Origin: Rallus limicola
Lineage: Eukaryota; Chordata; Aves; Gruiformes; Rallidae
Assembly: GCA_022605955.1 (NCBI GenBank)
Contig: JAKCOZ010000014.1
Location: 15,816,001-15,880,000, forward strand
Length of the DNA stretch: 64,000 nt
Direction: 5' to 3'
A program made the position numbers and the translations under genes. The notes beneath the pieces are model-generated. The model saw nothing but the letters and a program-made list of their open reading frames with translations. It was not told where the DNA came from and searched no databases. Below are positions 27,501-38,588 of this stretch, in pieces. Position 1 is the stretch's first letter, and each line of letters begins with the position of its first letter.

Positions 27501-28599
27501 AGCATGCTGCTTACAGTAGGATGAACACAGAGGAGCAAGCTGTGCGTTACGATCAAGTTCTGAATCATGCAGTGAGGATGTGTTTGCAGTATGGTGAAAT
27601 ACTCTGCTTTGTTTTAAATACATTTATTCCGATGCAGTTCTTCTCTTGGTGTTGAGGTGAGCAGATTTTTCTGTTTCAGTAGAAGTTATGGGCTTGTAAA
27701 ATGGCTCTGAAAGCTCCTGTGACAGTTGTATGTAAAGCCACGTAGTTGCAGGAGAAACAAGCAACTATCTATTAATACAATGCGGTACTTCTACTTGGGT
27801 AACTTGTTATTCACAGTTAAAGGTAAATACCTCAGCTATATGTTGTCTTTGAAGAATAACTGGCTGTGACTTGGCTCTTAAAAACTAAACACGTTATTTT
27901 TTTGTCTTACTTGCTGTCAAGGCAACAGACAAAACCATCAAACTCAATGTTTAAAATAGTTTAAATTGTAATGTAGATTCAACATCACCTTTTCCTAGCA
28001 TAAACTGAAGAAAAATGTCAGATTGACGAGTCTAATCGTCTCACAATCTGCAGAAATAACATACAATTTTGGGAAAACCATCTGTAAGGCATATCAAAGT
28101 GGGTTTGTGTGGGTTTACTTGGATAGGTGTGTATTTTCTGTCTTCACCGAGTCTGTCCAAAACTCAAGTTTTATACCTGTACACTTCAGCTTGCACAAAT
28201 GAGGTTTGGATGAGGCAGTACCAGAGGCTTCTCAAAAATATGTGCTGACTACAGTAGGTGATAATTTGTGTTTAGCACTGAACTGATTTAGAGCAGTTTC
28301 AAACCCCTGGCAGAAACAATGCTTCGTATCTCCTTACTGATCCCAGGTCATCCAGCCATGTAACCAAGGAGGAATTTCCGAGTCCTGACAAACAGTTCCT
28401 TACAATGAATAATTACAGTAACGCCCTGTAATTTATTTGCATCTTTTTTTTTTTTTTCCACTGGGAAATGTGTATGGCTTAAAGGTGGAAAGAAGTACAA
28501 GTTTTGTAGATTAATAGAAAATAGCAAACTTTTTTTTTTTTCCTCTTTCTTGATGTGGAACGTTAGGGCATTCTGACAATAAACTATACCTGTCAGATT

Positions 28600-28960
28600 G
28601 GGAGCCAATACGTAATGTTAGCAATCAGCTAAGAGGCACTTCATATGGCTTGGTATTAATCATGCTGTCAATTTTAATTCCATGGGCATCCTTCTTTCCA
28701 CTCTTCACTTACAATTTATTTCAGAGCACGATCAAAGCTCTGCTGTTCATTACATTCAGCATTAGCTAATTTGGCTTTTGGCAACTCTTATCCCAGTTCC
28801 TATTAAACACTAGCCATAAATTGAGATAAGGGTTGTGCCAAAATATTTCAGGATTATCAAATGGTAACATAGAGATGGGTGCATTATCATGCTGCTTTCA
28901 AGACTGATGGGTTACTGCAAAATTAACCATTATCAAACACTTCGAAGCTGCAAGACAAAT
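28600..28960. other. Possible intronic enhancer-like conserved element
   Basis: A run of about 360 nt nearly free of homopolymers, with clustered TAAT cores (GGTATTAATCATG near 28652, CATTAGCTAATTTGG near 28760, AAATTAACC near 28920). It follows two poly-T tracts and looks distinct from them in composition. Conservation is not visible from a single sequence. Confidence 0.25.
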
Positions 28961-29908
28961 TTAACACCCACAGTGCTTTTTTTCATGTCTTTTGAATTGA
29001 CTGCAGTATAAAGCAACTGTGAGAAAAAAGATGTCTTGGAATGTTTCTGAAAGGCCCCTTGGTGTATGTTGTGCTTTTATAGAGACTTTTGTAGAGGCAG
29101 TTTTGCAAGAGTGCAGTATCATAAAATATTTTGGGTCACGGAATATGCTGTGCTTATAAAACAGGATTTTTATGGTAACTGGTTTCTCTCAGGCTGCAGT
29201 CAGTCAGAGGTCTGTGGACAAGATTGGTATCAGAAATTCTTTTATTTAGATTTTTTGTTTTGATTTGTTTTCAGCAGGTGTTTCTAGAACCTACTGAATG
29301 TTTAATTTCATGTGATAGGCCTGAGAATGGCAATTTGCCTGGAGAGAGGGGAGTTTTGCTTGAGTATGCAAATAAAATACTCCACCTTTCCAACCCTTGC
29401 CCCTCTTTTTCATGCTTCAACATCTCAAAAAGTACTGAAACAATTCAGAGAAAGTCCTGAGAAAGTAATCAGAAGTTAGGCTTAAAAATACTGGTCTAAG
29501 AGATATGATCTGTAAATCAGCTTGAACAGTTATGTAAATGCTGAGGAATAAAGAGCTAGTAGCTCTTTTTGCAACATCAAATAAGTCAGTGACAAAATTT
29601 CTGTAGATTTCCAGAATGCCTCACATCTTAATGGCTGTTGTTGGAGAAAACCATGGGGGACAGTTGGGCATCTAAATATATTCAAAAAGTCAAATAAAAC
29701 CAGATGCTGCTTGAATTCATTAGTGACAGCATATGATATATAACAGCTGTAGTTTAAACATTAATAAGAAACAATCTATAAATAGAATTTTTTAAAAACA
29801 CTGAATTACTAATAAGAATAATGGTGCTGTAAGATGAAAAAATCGTCACAACTTTAAGATTGATCAAATTACTTGTGCTTTCAATTTTATTAGCACATGC
29901 ATTGGTAG

Positions 29909-29931
29909 AATGTTTAGTTATACTAAACATT
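29909..29931. repeat. 10-bp hairpin with 3-nt loop
   Basis: AATGTTTAGT at 29909-29918 pairs exactly with ACTAAACATT at 29922-29931 around the loop TAT. It is AT-rich and has no T-run context suggesting a function. A chance origin or a small template-switch event are both possible. Confidence 0.85.
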
Positions 29932-30912
29932 AGTTAGACTGCAGATTTAACAGGTGACTTTTGTTTAAAGTTGTGTCTAGTTTAAATTCTTCCTAAGGTG
30001 TCCCAGAAGCTGGATTAAATTTCAGAAGTAGTACTGGCTTCTGTTGCTTTCCAACTGGTCTTGTAGAGCTTTTTTGAAAACACAAAGAGAGTACAGAAGA
30101 TGGTAAGGACAGAAAAGACCAGCTCAGCTCTCTCCTAGGAGATGATGTTTGCAGTATTTTATTTCCTGCTTTGCTTAACCCATTGCTTTTGCAGTTACTT
30201 CCCGGAAGCATGAGCAGAGAATCTGTTTCCTTAGAGATTATCTTCTTTTTTGTAATTATTTTTATTTTTATCTTTTTTTAAAGTTTTCTTGTTGTTTTAC
30301 ATCTTAATCTCTTGCTCAACACTGCTGGTCTGGAATTGGAGGTTTTTTTAATATTGACAGTTACATGAAGCAATTGTAATATTTAGAATAACTGTACTAC
30401 TTCTGAAAGAACCCAATTCAATAGCTTGAGGTGTAAGGCCAAGACGTAACTGGAAAGCGGGCTGTATCACTGTTACTAGAGGCCTGTGCTGCCAACATAT
30501 GTGTAACTGTAACAATTAAAGCCAGTTTTCATGCTGTAGCTTAATCCTTCTTTCCACGATTGAAATACGCCTCCAAACTGCATGTTAAGCCTGGTATCTT
30601 TTTCAACGTGGATTTCTACTTGTGAGGTTTTGGGACAAAAATATAGGCCAGGATTTCTGCACTAATTTAAAAGCATTTTGGAAGTGTACATGTAAGAGGA
30701 CTCTGTACAAGATGGCACTCATCTCTTCAGACAGGTGAATTTAGTACCTGTCACATCCTACCACCCCCCAGGAGAAGAAAATGCATATTGGGATTCACAC
30801 ATTGAATTTGAAGACCCAGATTCAGCAAATTACCTGGGTGCTATTTTTTTAATCTGCTTTTAAGGCCAGGCATAAATGTTTTTCCAAACATAAATGTATT
30901 TATAGATATGCT

Positions 30913-30940
30913 TAAATCTAAGCCTAAGCTTAAGCTTAAA
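30913..30940. repeat. Degenerate hexamer tandem repeat (TAAGCT)n
   Basis: Period-6 array reading TAAATC, TAAGCC, TAAGCT, TAAGCT, TAAA. Two overlapping HindIII-like AAGCTT palindromes result. It is short and degenerate, and is most simply a slippage product. Confidence 0.8.
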
Positions 30941-33900
30941 TACGCCATTGAGTGGGGGTGGGTTTCACCGATTGCTGGTACGGTCAGTAAGAGATTTCAG
31001 ATCTGCTCTTACCCTTCTACTGGTCTGTGTGGCACTCTGTCAGTAGCGTAGATCTCCTTGGGCAGCCTTCACAGGTCTCTGTGTGTGTATTTTGTCAGCA
31101 CCTAAGAGGGAGAAATGGACTTTGTTACGGATTTTAAAAGGACCAGTTATTGTCACCTCTGCTGTCACGTTCTGACAGACTGTAATAAGCTTCTGTTCGG
31201 TTGCGTCTCTCTCAGCCGTGTTCTAATGGGGACGGATGAAACTCTCCCTGCTGGATGGGGGGTGTCAGGTTTTGGAGGTCTTATGTATTTACATAAATGC
31301 CTTACTCCTTTTAAGAAAGGAGAAAATACATAAATATAAAAATAATATCAATACAGAATATTTGTAGATATATGAAACCAAGATTGCTGTTGAGTTGAGA
31401 AGACACGTATCTGTGCTGCTCTGAAGTAGCAGTCTGAAGGATGACAGAAGGCTTCCTCTGATCTGAAGAGCATTCTTTGTGATGCTCCAAGGAGAAGACT
31501 GCCTGAGCTTAGCAAAGAAAGGCGCTTCTGAACGGTCTTTGGTTTCTGTGCTTTGTAGAGACTTAAAGGAGTGCCGCAGGTATAAGCACGCCAATGTTTC
31601 ACTGGTACTGAGCATATTCCAGTTGAGAGCAGAGGCAGGCTTTGCTGAGATGGGATGGCAAGCAGCATTGAATCTGAGGCAGGGAGGCTGCACCCCGGCC
31701 CTAGTGCTTCCCTGGAGTTTTGGTGGGGAGGAGGGGAGAGCTTCTTTGGGCTGAAATTAGGGAGTGGTGGGTTATGCAGCTTTGGGGAAAAAGAGAGTAG
31801 ATGGAACGTGCAGATTGTGGGAGGCATCCACACTGTAAGTGTAACAGGACCAACATGAAATAAAAACTTTTATCATTCCCCACCATCACCACCCACCCCC
31901 ATTTTGGACATGTTTGTGGATAAAATGAAATTTTGAAAGGACTTTCAGAGGTTATTACTTAGGTATATTCTATTCCCGTTTACAACAATTCCATAATAAT
32001 ACATGGGATAGGAGGTTTTAGAAGAAAGAACTTTAAGTCCCTCAGCCTTGGTGATTCTGCTCCATTACCAAGACTGTTTAATGAAGCCAGTTCAGTCTAA
32101 AAGTGGGAAGGAAAGTTTAGCTGTGCTTTCTTTTTATGTATATTGCAGAAATATTTGCTCATAAATTCATTTTATTGATGTCTATTAAAGACAATTTAAT
32201 TTAATTGAACTTCCTGAGCTTTATGGAAATTTTTCTTTGCTTGTATTGCTCCCTTGACAGAGTTATTTTTCACTTTCTTCCCATCTTCCTTCTACTCATG
32301 GAAAGATGCAGGGCCCTCAAAGTTAAGAACTGTTGCCACAGAAAGACAGCATTATTTTTTTTATTATTTAATTTTTGTGTGTCTGTTTTTAGCTTTGTTT
32401 AATGCCAGAATACTGCAATACAGAGTCCTAGCAAAGAACCTAATGATCTCCCTGCCTTCTGTTCTGACAGCAGCACGATCTTGCAGTGATACTTTCCATT
32501 TGCAGAGGCATTTGGTGAATGCCAGTAGAGAACAGAGGTTCCAAGCCATGTGCCATTCTCAGGTGTTGTCTTTGGGGTAGGTTTCCTGACCTACACAGAA
32601 CTAGTAACCAGTGATCATCTTGGTTCACAGTTTCTACCTGCTTCTAGATTAGACTAGGTCCAGATTTCTTTTTTTAATTGGAATTTTTTATAAATAGTAG
32701 ATTTTAAACCAGGCTTTTTGATAGAAAATGTTATTCAAGTCTGTCCAAGCTGACGCTTGGCATGCTCTTTCCAGCTAACCAGCAACAGAGCTACTGCTTA
32801 TGTTCTTTTTTTGTTTCCCTTTTTTTATTATTCAGTTGAGTAGATTTTGACAGGAATTGCTGCAGTAAGACCACTATAGAAATCAAATTAGCTGTTCAAA
32901 ATTCCAGGAATTCAACCTGAATTTGCATTTTATGTTTTAGAAGAGTCGGGGTTGGGGATCCACTGCCTCACAACACAGCTGCTGCTTCCACTCTTGTTGG
33001 TGGCTTTGCAGAACAGAAGAGTTGTTCTGGCTCTCTAAGCACCTGGCCCAAGACTACAGAGAGGCTGATGGCACTGCATTTATCAAGGGGGAGACACTCA
33101 TTGCTGTTTCTCTCTGTGCCAGCTTGGCAGATAGCAAAATAAAAGGGGACTTTGCTGTTGGCATCTGAGAGCCTACAGCTTGTGTGAATGTTATCCTGTG
33201 ATTTGCTCACCGTGGAATAGCCCTCTTTTAACCATGAAGGGCATGTTCATGGAAACAGCACTGCTTTTTAATGGTTGCAGAAACCTGATTTAACAAAAGA
33301 ACTTGCCAAAACGTAACAAAAAATTTTAAAAGTATTAGTTTTGGGTGAATGCTTTTGCACTAGTTGTGTAGCAAATTTGGATTAACTTCCTTTTTTCTGT
33401 TTCTAATATGTTCATGCAAGTATTAATATAACATTATACTATGAAAGAGAGTCTTGATACCTGGTTTGGTCATTTGTACTATACTCTTAAGACTCCTTTG
33501 AAAGCAGATGTCTCCTCTTTGTGGATCTGACCTGTGGGTATTATACTAAAACCAGATTAAGAAATCAGTACAAAATCTGACTGACGTAATGAACACAACT
33601 ACTAATCTCCCTGGTTTTCCCTCAATTTGTCTTGAATAACTACTTTTATTTCCTTAGTCAAATAGAAAATCCAAAATGCAATAGAAATTCTTAATAAAAT
33701 TAGATGTTTTCTTCTAAAGAGGTTTCATTAATCATAAGACCCAAATTCATTATTTTCTGCTAATGACCTTCCTGGTTTTATTGATACTGGTCCTGATTTG
33801 CAAACAGGTAGAGCTGGAGAAGTTATTCAGGGGAGGCTGTTGCTCTGATGTCTTTTTTCACATTCACTGGGAGTTGGAATTGAACTGAATTTGTAGTTTA

Positions 33901-35482
33901 GTAAGTCTCGTGTGTTTTCTGAGGTCACAGTCTTGCATGTGGGATCATCCCACACAGTTCTGAGCACTTTTTGACAGATAAAGCTTTGTTTTGATGGGAA
34001 AGGGGAAAAAAGCTATTCTAGGGGGTAAACTAAAGGTCTAACTCACTCATCTTTTTTTAGTGGCCAGGAGTGGATGCCAGGAAGGAGGAGAACAGTAGGG
34101 CAAGTAAAGTAGTAACTTCCCCATCTGTACTCCAACTTTCCAGCCCTCCCTGGCTTGAACACCTTCAAAATTACAGGTTCTACCTTTGTGTTCAAGGCTG
34201 CATCCTTGTGTTTACATGCTATGAGTTGTGCTAGCATGAGAAATGACAAGGAACTTTTCTGACAAGCAGGTAGTTTGTGTCAAAGGTATTTTTCAATACA
34301 TGTGGGTAAAGAGGTAGTCTATTGCCACAAAACCCATCTCTGGAATACTACTGAACTGCTGGGCTCTGGTTCCTTCATACTACCATAAAATTCTTCGCGT
34401 GGTAAAGTAGTTAAAGCATGTTGCCCTTCTAAATCTCTTTCTAGAAAACACAGGTGTTTTTTCTGGAATTAACTGCAGCATTTTTGTTGGTTCTATTTCT
34501 GATTTCCCTAGGTGTCTCTTCTATTTCTTACTCACCCATATCAAAAGTGGGAAAAACTTAGTCTCTGTCCTCTGAAATATTATTTACGTTACCCTGAAAT
34601 TATTTTTATTTTCTTAAAATTGTTTTTATTTAGAGCTACTTAAGGTCTCTCTCTACAGAAAGTTTTTAGCTTGGTTTATGTTTTTAAGACTCTTCAAGAG
34701 GCAGTGGCTGGAGTTCCAAAATTCAACTCTTGCTCTTTAACGTGATTTATAAAATACAAATTTTTTTTTTCTCTTTTATTTAGTAAAGTGAGGTGAACCC
34801 CTGTCTAAAGGACTTTGGGCAGCTTGAAACTACATTGTGTGATGCTGAATCTTTTTTTCAAACTGAAATGGCCATTGCAACTAGTCCTGTCAGGCATTAG
34901 CCTTAGGTGCAAGGTTTGAACCTAATCCTGTTATACTGAGTTTTGAGTTACTCTGAATTTGGTCTCCTTAGTTTGCTTTGGAAACAGGAAAATTTTATCT
35001 GCAGCTCAGTTACTCCCCTTCAACCGGTGATTCCCCAAGAAACTGTTCTGCACAGGAATATTTGTTTCTCTTCCTTTCTATTATTGCCTTCAACATGGTA
35101 CCTTTTTACTTTTAAGAGATTCCTCCAGCGCTTGCTCAATGACATGTTTTATTGTTATATATTCCTTTCATTTTCTTCTGCAAGAAAAGTTCCTTAGTAG
35201 AAGACCCTATTGAGTGGGAGAGTGTTTTTACTGTTGACATAAGGGTTTTTTTAATAATGTGGTATTGCCATTGTGTTATGCAGTGGATATGCTAATTGCT
35301 TCATTAACCTCTTCATCTGTGCTCAGGTTTTCATTGAGGATGTATTGGCATTGCATTAATTTTCAGCCTTCCTTTCATCTCTTTGAAGTAATATTATTTG
35401 CATTAACACTTTGCTGCTTAGACCTACTAATTTCTTTTTTGCAATTATTTTTTGAAAGTAATTTCATATAGGCTCTTTGTTC

Positions 35483-35531
35483 TTGTTTTCTGACCTGTTA
35501 CTATTTTTGTTCTCTGACCTGTTACTGATTT
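35483..35531. repeat. 24-bp tandem duplication (2 copies)
   Basis: The block around TGACCTGTTACT at 35491-35502 recurs with an offset of 24 at 35515-35526. Over positions 35483-35507 compared with 35507-35531, 22 of 25 bases agree. It is a local tandem duplication of pyrimidine-rich intron sequence. It adds an extra in-frame copy to a chance open frame and has no coding significance that I can see. Confidence 0.85.
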
Positions 35532-36382
35532 CTTCCTTCTGTTTATTGGAATTGGCTTATTTAGAGGTTCACTACCTCTCCTGTAAAGTCTGTAGTGTTG
35601 TTTCTAGCTCACATCATTCCAGAATCTCAGGGATTTTTGGTCTGTTGTTACTCATATGCTGAAGTGCACCAAGACCATACAGTTCAGGAGAATGTATTTC
35701 AGAAAGGAGCACTGATCTCTTCTGTTTTATGAAAATGTCAGGGAAATTTGGTAAGTTGATTGGACGTGCCATTTAAAATAAAGCCTGTCTATAAATATCA
35801 TCATCAGTGGAACTTAACCACGTGCTTCAAGTTAAGCACATGTGTTTACTTGTTTATATTATATTTATTACATTGGTCAGGGTTTTCTCAGATAGGACCA
35901 AGGTCCTGCTGGCAAACATGCAGCATGAGGTTGGCTCAGCCCTTGATAAAATAAGATTTAATGGTTCTTCCTTAGATTATGAGGAAGAAACAAAACACTG
36001 ACTTGACAGCTTGGCACTTGATTTTGGGAGATGAGAGGAATAGTGCATCTTTAAGTGAAATGTAAAGACCAACCAATGACTAGGTTTGACAGAACTTTCT
36101 GTTTGTTTTCCCTTAAATAAGAGTATAATCTTTTGTGATAAATTGGGAGTAAGATGCCAAATTAGATGTGGAATGTTTCTTCATTTCCTGGAAGGTTTCT
36201 GTTCTTGAGTGCACCACCGCTTTAAAGGTCATCTTTTATTTTGTTTTGTTTTCCTCTATGTTTTCTCAGCAGTGCTTTTGGATTTCAGTAACTTCTTTAA
36301 GGCAGGGGTTTTAAGGAATGCAGAAAGTCTGTGTTTGTATTTTTTTACAGTGTGCTTGTTTCAGTTGTATCATGACATGATA

Positions 36383-36446
36383 GTGTGTGTGTATGTATGT
36401 CGCTATAGCTGCATCTAACTGTATGTAATTATGTGTGTGTATATAT
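36383..36446. repeat. Imperfect GT/ATGT microsatellite region
   Basis: Two short alternating purine-pyrimidine tracts, at 36383-36400 (GT repeats passing into ATGT units) and 36431-36446 (TGTGTGTATATATG), are separated by about 30 nt. Both lie about 400 nt before the ANO10 exon. Confidence 0.8.
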
Positions 36447-36790
36447 GAAAAAAAATCACTATGAGAGTATGTGCTGGCTGCCATAATTTAATTTCTATCC
36501 ACCAAGAGTATGTTTTCAAAGCTATTATTTTTACCTGGAATCACAAATGCAAAATTGAGTTCAAAATTTATGATACATAATGAAAACAGGGTTAATATTA
36601 AAATAAGCCAAACTCTGTGTTTATATTCAAGTTATTAAAAACTGTAAATAGAAAAAGTGTGGAGTAGCTGAGGCCTAGTGTTGTTATAGTATGCTGTTGC
36701 ACGTGTTCAGGAAATAATTGTTTATAACTCTGTTACTAAAATCTGGAAATAATATTATTCTGTTCTCTCCATGCTTCGAACTTTATCAGA

Positions 36791-36818
36791 CAATATTTTT
36801 TTTTTTTAATTTTCCCAG
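36791..36818 (+). other. Splice acceptor with polypyrimidine tract before the ANO10 exon
   Basis: A run of twelve T (36796-36807), then AA, TTTT and CCCAG, leads directly into the open frame at 36819. This is a strong vertebrate 3' splice site. No other AG lies between the T tract and the exon. A possible branch-point adenosine lies in CTTCGAAC or TTATCAGAC, roughly 25-45 nt upstream, but I cannot choose between them. Confidence 0.9.
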
Positions 36819-36935
36819 CACTTGCTACTGGCAATAAAGTTTATCATGGCGTTTGTAATTCCGGATAAGCCCAGAGACATCCAGATAAAACTAGCCAAAT
36901 TGGAGTTTGAATCCCTAGAGGCTCTCAAACAGCAG
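36819..36935 (+). CDS. ANO10: Internal coding exon of anoctamin-10 (C-terminal cytosolic region)
   Basis: This 117-nt exon is 39 codons long, in phase 0 at both ends, and open throughout. It starts [10 protein letters not shown], continues through [19 protein letters not shown] and ends ESLEALKQQ. The IPDKPR motif followed by an amphipathic K/L/E helix ending in EALKQQ is the signature I recall for the end of ANO10 (TMEM16K), just after the last membrane helix. The first ten residues look like the tail of that helix. From family knowledge, ANO10 is an ER phospholipid scramblase of the TMEM16 family, and its human loss causes a recessive cerebellar ataxia. Other anoctamins share an IPD motif here (WVIPDIP and similar) but, as I recall them, not the KPR...[10 protein letters not shown] run, so a paralogue is unlikely. 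Human ANO10 continues with a short tail encoded by a further exon, which I did not find in this window. The exon is flanked by AG and GTAAGA. Confidence 0.93.
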
Positions 36936-36941
36936 GTAAGA
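36936..36941 (+). other. Splice donor after the ANO10 exon
   Basis: The exon ends CAG and is followed by GTAAGA, close to the ideal U1 snRNA match (CAG|GTAAGT). The donor is in phase 0. Reading through it would add about 45 unrelated residues before a TAA stop near 37073, which supports splicing here. Confidence 0.92.
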
Positions 36942-37925
36942 GCAACGGGCACGTACAACAGGGGAAAGCGTTGGTGGTCTGAAAAGACTGGGGTGACTGC
37001 ATGGGGTGTGAAGCAGTGGCTGTCAGTACAGCATACAGCACAGAGTGTTAAGTGGAAAACAGCCCTGGTTTAATTCTACACGTTGGGTTTGGAACTGAAG
37101 GATTTCAGATACCACTTCGTTTTCTGTTTAACCCATCACTGCTTAGGAAGTGGCGGAGAGCGCTGGATAGATTCATCCATCCTTTCAATCCACCAGACTT
37201 GTGTGCATCAACACCAGGTGCCTTGTCAGGCACCTTGAGATCCTTGGTAGGACTAGGAATGTAGGAACTTGTAATGTCTGTTGTCCTTGTGTGTGCAAAC
37301 ATACTTTGTTTATATTGTCACTTTTAAAAGGACATTAGGCTTCACGAAACCTTGTTTCCATCCCCTGGAGGTGTTTGTGGTTGCAGCACTAGAATTTCTC
37401 AGCTTGCTGAAATACCATCAGAAATAAACACTTAGCTTGGCTCTAATATAAACAGAAATTGTGAACAGGCTGAACATGTTTGAAGTAATTGTGCTGAGAA
37501 CTACGTATGTGTGAGGGAATGGTAATGCAGCCTTAGTTTTACTTTCCATACAATATTCTATTGCATAAACAAGGTGTATTTTACAACATACTTAACAAGC
37601 ATTCCAAAGCAATTTGGGAAAATAAGAAACTAGCTTTTTCTCCTTCAAATTTCTGTTTTAACAAGTGATTCCCAAGAGAGTGTTGTGGGGATAATTAGAT
37701 GTGAAGAATTGTATGGGATTAGCTTCAGTAGGATAGGCATTTTAGGGAGCTGGTTTTGCAATGGCAGTGTTCTTTAGGAGCTTCTGACTGTACCCTGCTA
37801 GATAGGATTTCTCAGCTAGCTTGCATATCAGTAAAAAAACCCAAACCAAAACAAAACCTGCGTGGAGCTGAAGAGACTGGTTCACCTATTTATTCTTAGA
37901 TCAGATATTTTTACACTGCAGCGCA

Positions 37926-38078
37926 TGGTTTCAAGACCAGGTTGGATGGGGCCCTGGACAACCTTGTGTAGATCCAGGCCTGGAGGTTGGTGGCCCTGCC
38001 TGCTGCAGGGAGGCTGGAACTCTGTGATCTTTGGGGACCCTTCCAACCCACACCATATTATGATTCTCTGATTCTGTG
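37926..38078 (+). mobile_element. CR1 LINE, 3'-terminal fragment
   Basis: The sequence GGTTTCAAGACCAGGTTGGATGG opens the fragment in short form near 37927. It then runs through CCTGGACAACCTTG, a CCTGCCTGCTGCAGGGAGGCTGGAACT block and ACCCTTCCAACCCACACCAT, and ends in the octamer series ATGATTCTCTGATTCTGTG. These are the hallmarks of the avian CR1 3' untranslated region, in sense orientation relative to ANO10. It is 5'-truncated, as most CR1 copies are, and keeps no polymerase frame. Confidence 0.92.
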
Positions 38079-38480
38079 GTTTTACGTGAATGTGCTCTTT
38101 GCAAGCTCCACATGCAGATGTGAAACCTCCACTATACTGTGGGGTTTTTTGTGCGTAGAATAGGAAGTTACTTTTAAAATGATCTCCTAATTCTGGACAA
38201 ACTGAGCTTGTCAAACAATACACTGCCTTTTCTAGTTAAAATCTCATTATTGGGTGACACTAGAATATCACTATTGAGGTCAGCACTGTCTTCCGCAATC
38301 AGCCATAACGAACAAAACCCAAATTGCAACTGAATCTAATGCCTGATAGTTTTGCTTTGCCCTTCTCTGTGTGAAGTTACTAGGAGCTGGTCATGGATCT
38401 CATGCACTTTGTAGATAATATTAAAAGGAACAGGACTACATTTCTATTCTAGTTGTTCTTTCTCTGTTTTCATTTTGTAG

Positions 38481-38588
38481 ACAGGCAAAAAACTAGGTCA
38501 CCCACTGGAACCGCAAGCTCAAGTGAATATAGTCACCTTTGGTTATAAAGTGCCAACTGGAATATATACAAATTCTCTTTCAATATGA
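38481..38588 (+). other. Candidate cryptic alternative 3' exon (unproven)
   Basis: A pyrimidine-rich acceptor-like sequence (TTCTCTGTTTTCATTTTGTAG, ending at 38480) precedes a phase-0 open frame of 35 codons. The frame begins TGKKLGHPLEPQAQ and stops at TGA 38586-38588. The phase matches the ANO10 donor at 36935. The peptide does not match the ANO10 C-terminal tail I recall, and no AATAAA lies immediately downstream. It is best treated as a possible alternative or decoy exon, or as chance. Confidence 0.15.

Larger units (their letters stand above)
15240..36790 (+). other. Remainder of the intron upstream of the ANO10 exon
   Basis: This is AT-rich non-coding DNA. It contains T tracts at 28444-28457 and 28530-28541, GT/ATGT tracts at 36383-36400 and 36431-36446, several small hairpins and tandem duplications listed separately, and two stretches (27060-27500, 28600-28960) resembling regulatory DNA. 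The 31150-31850 part is slightly GC-richer, so overlapping open frames occur there on both strands; none shows a family motif, and I read them as chance. No CR1 copy was recognised in this interval. Confidence 0.65.

Noticed and set aside
31723..31750. G-rich patch resembling a quadruplex
   Set aside because: The last loop would be 11 nt, outside the canonical limit.
31348..31833. 161-codon open frame on the minus strand, with a 134-codon frame overlapping it
   Set aside because: The region is locally stop-poor and GC-richer, giving open frames on both strands at once. The peptide is Ser/Leu/Pro-rich with no family motif, no splice support and no conserved domain that I recognise.
37882..38223. 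113-codon minus-strand open frame
   Set aside because: Most of it is the reverse complement of the CR1 3' end at 37926-38078, which does not encode protein on that strand.
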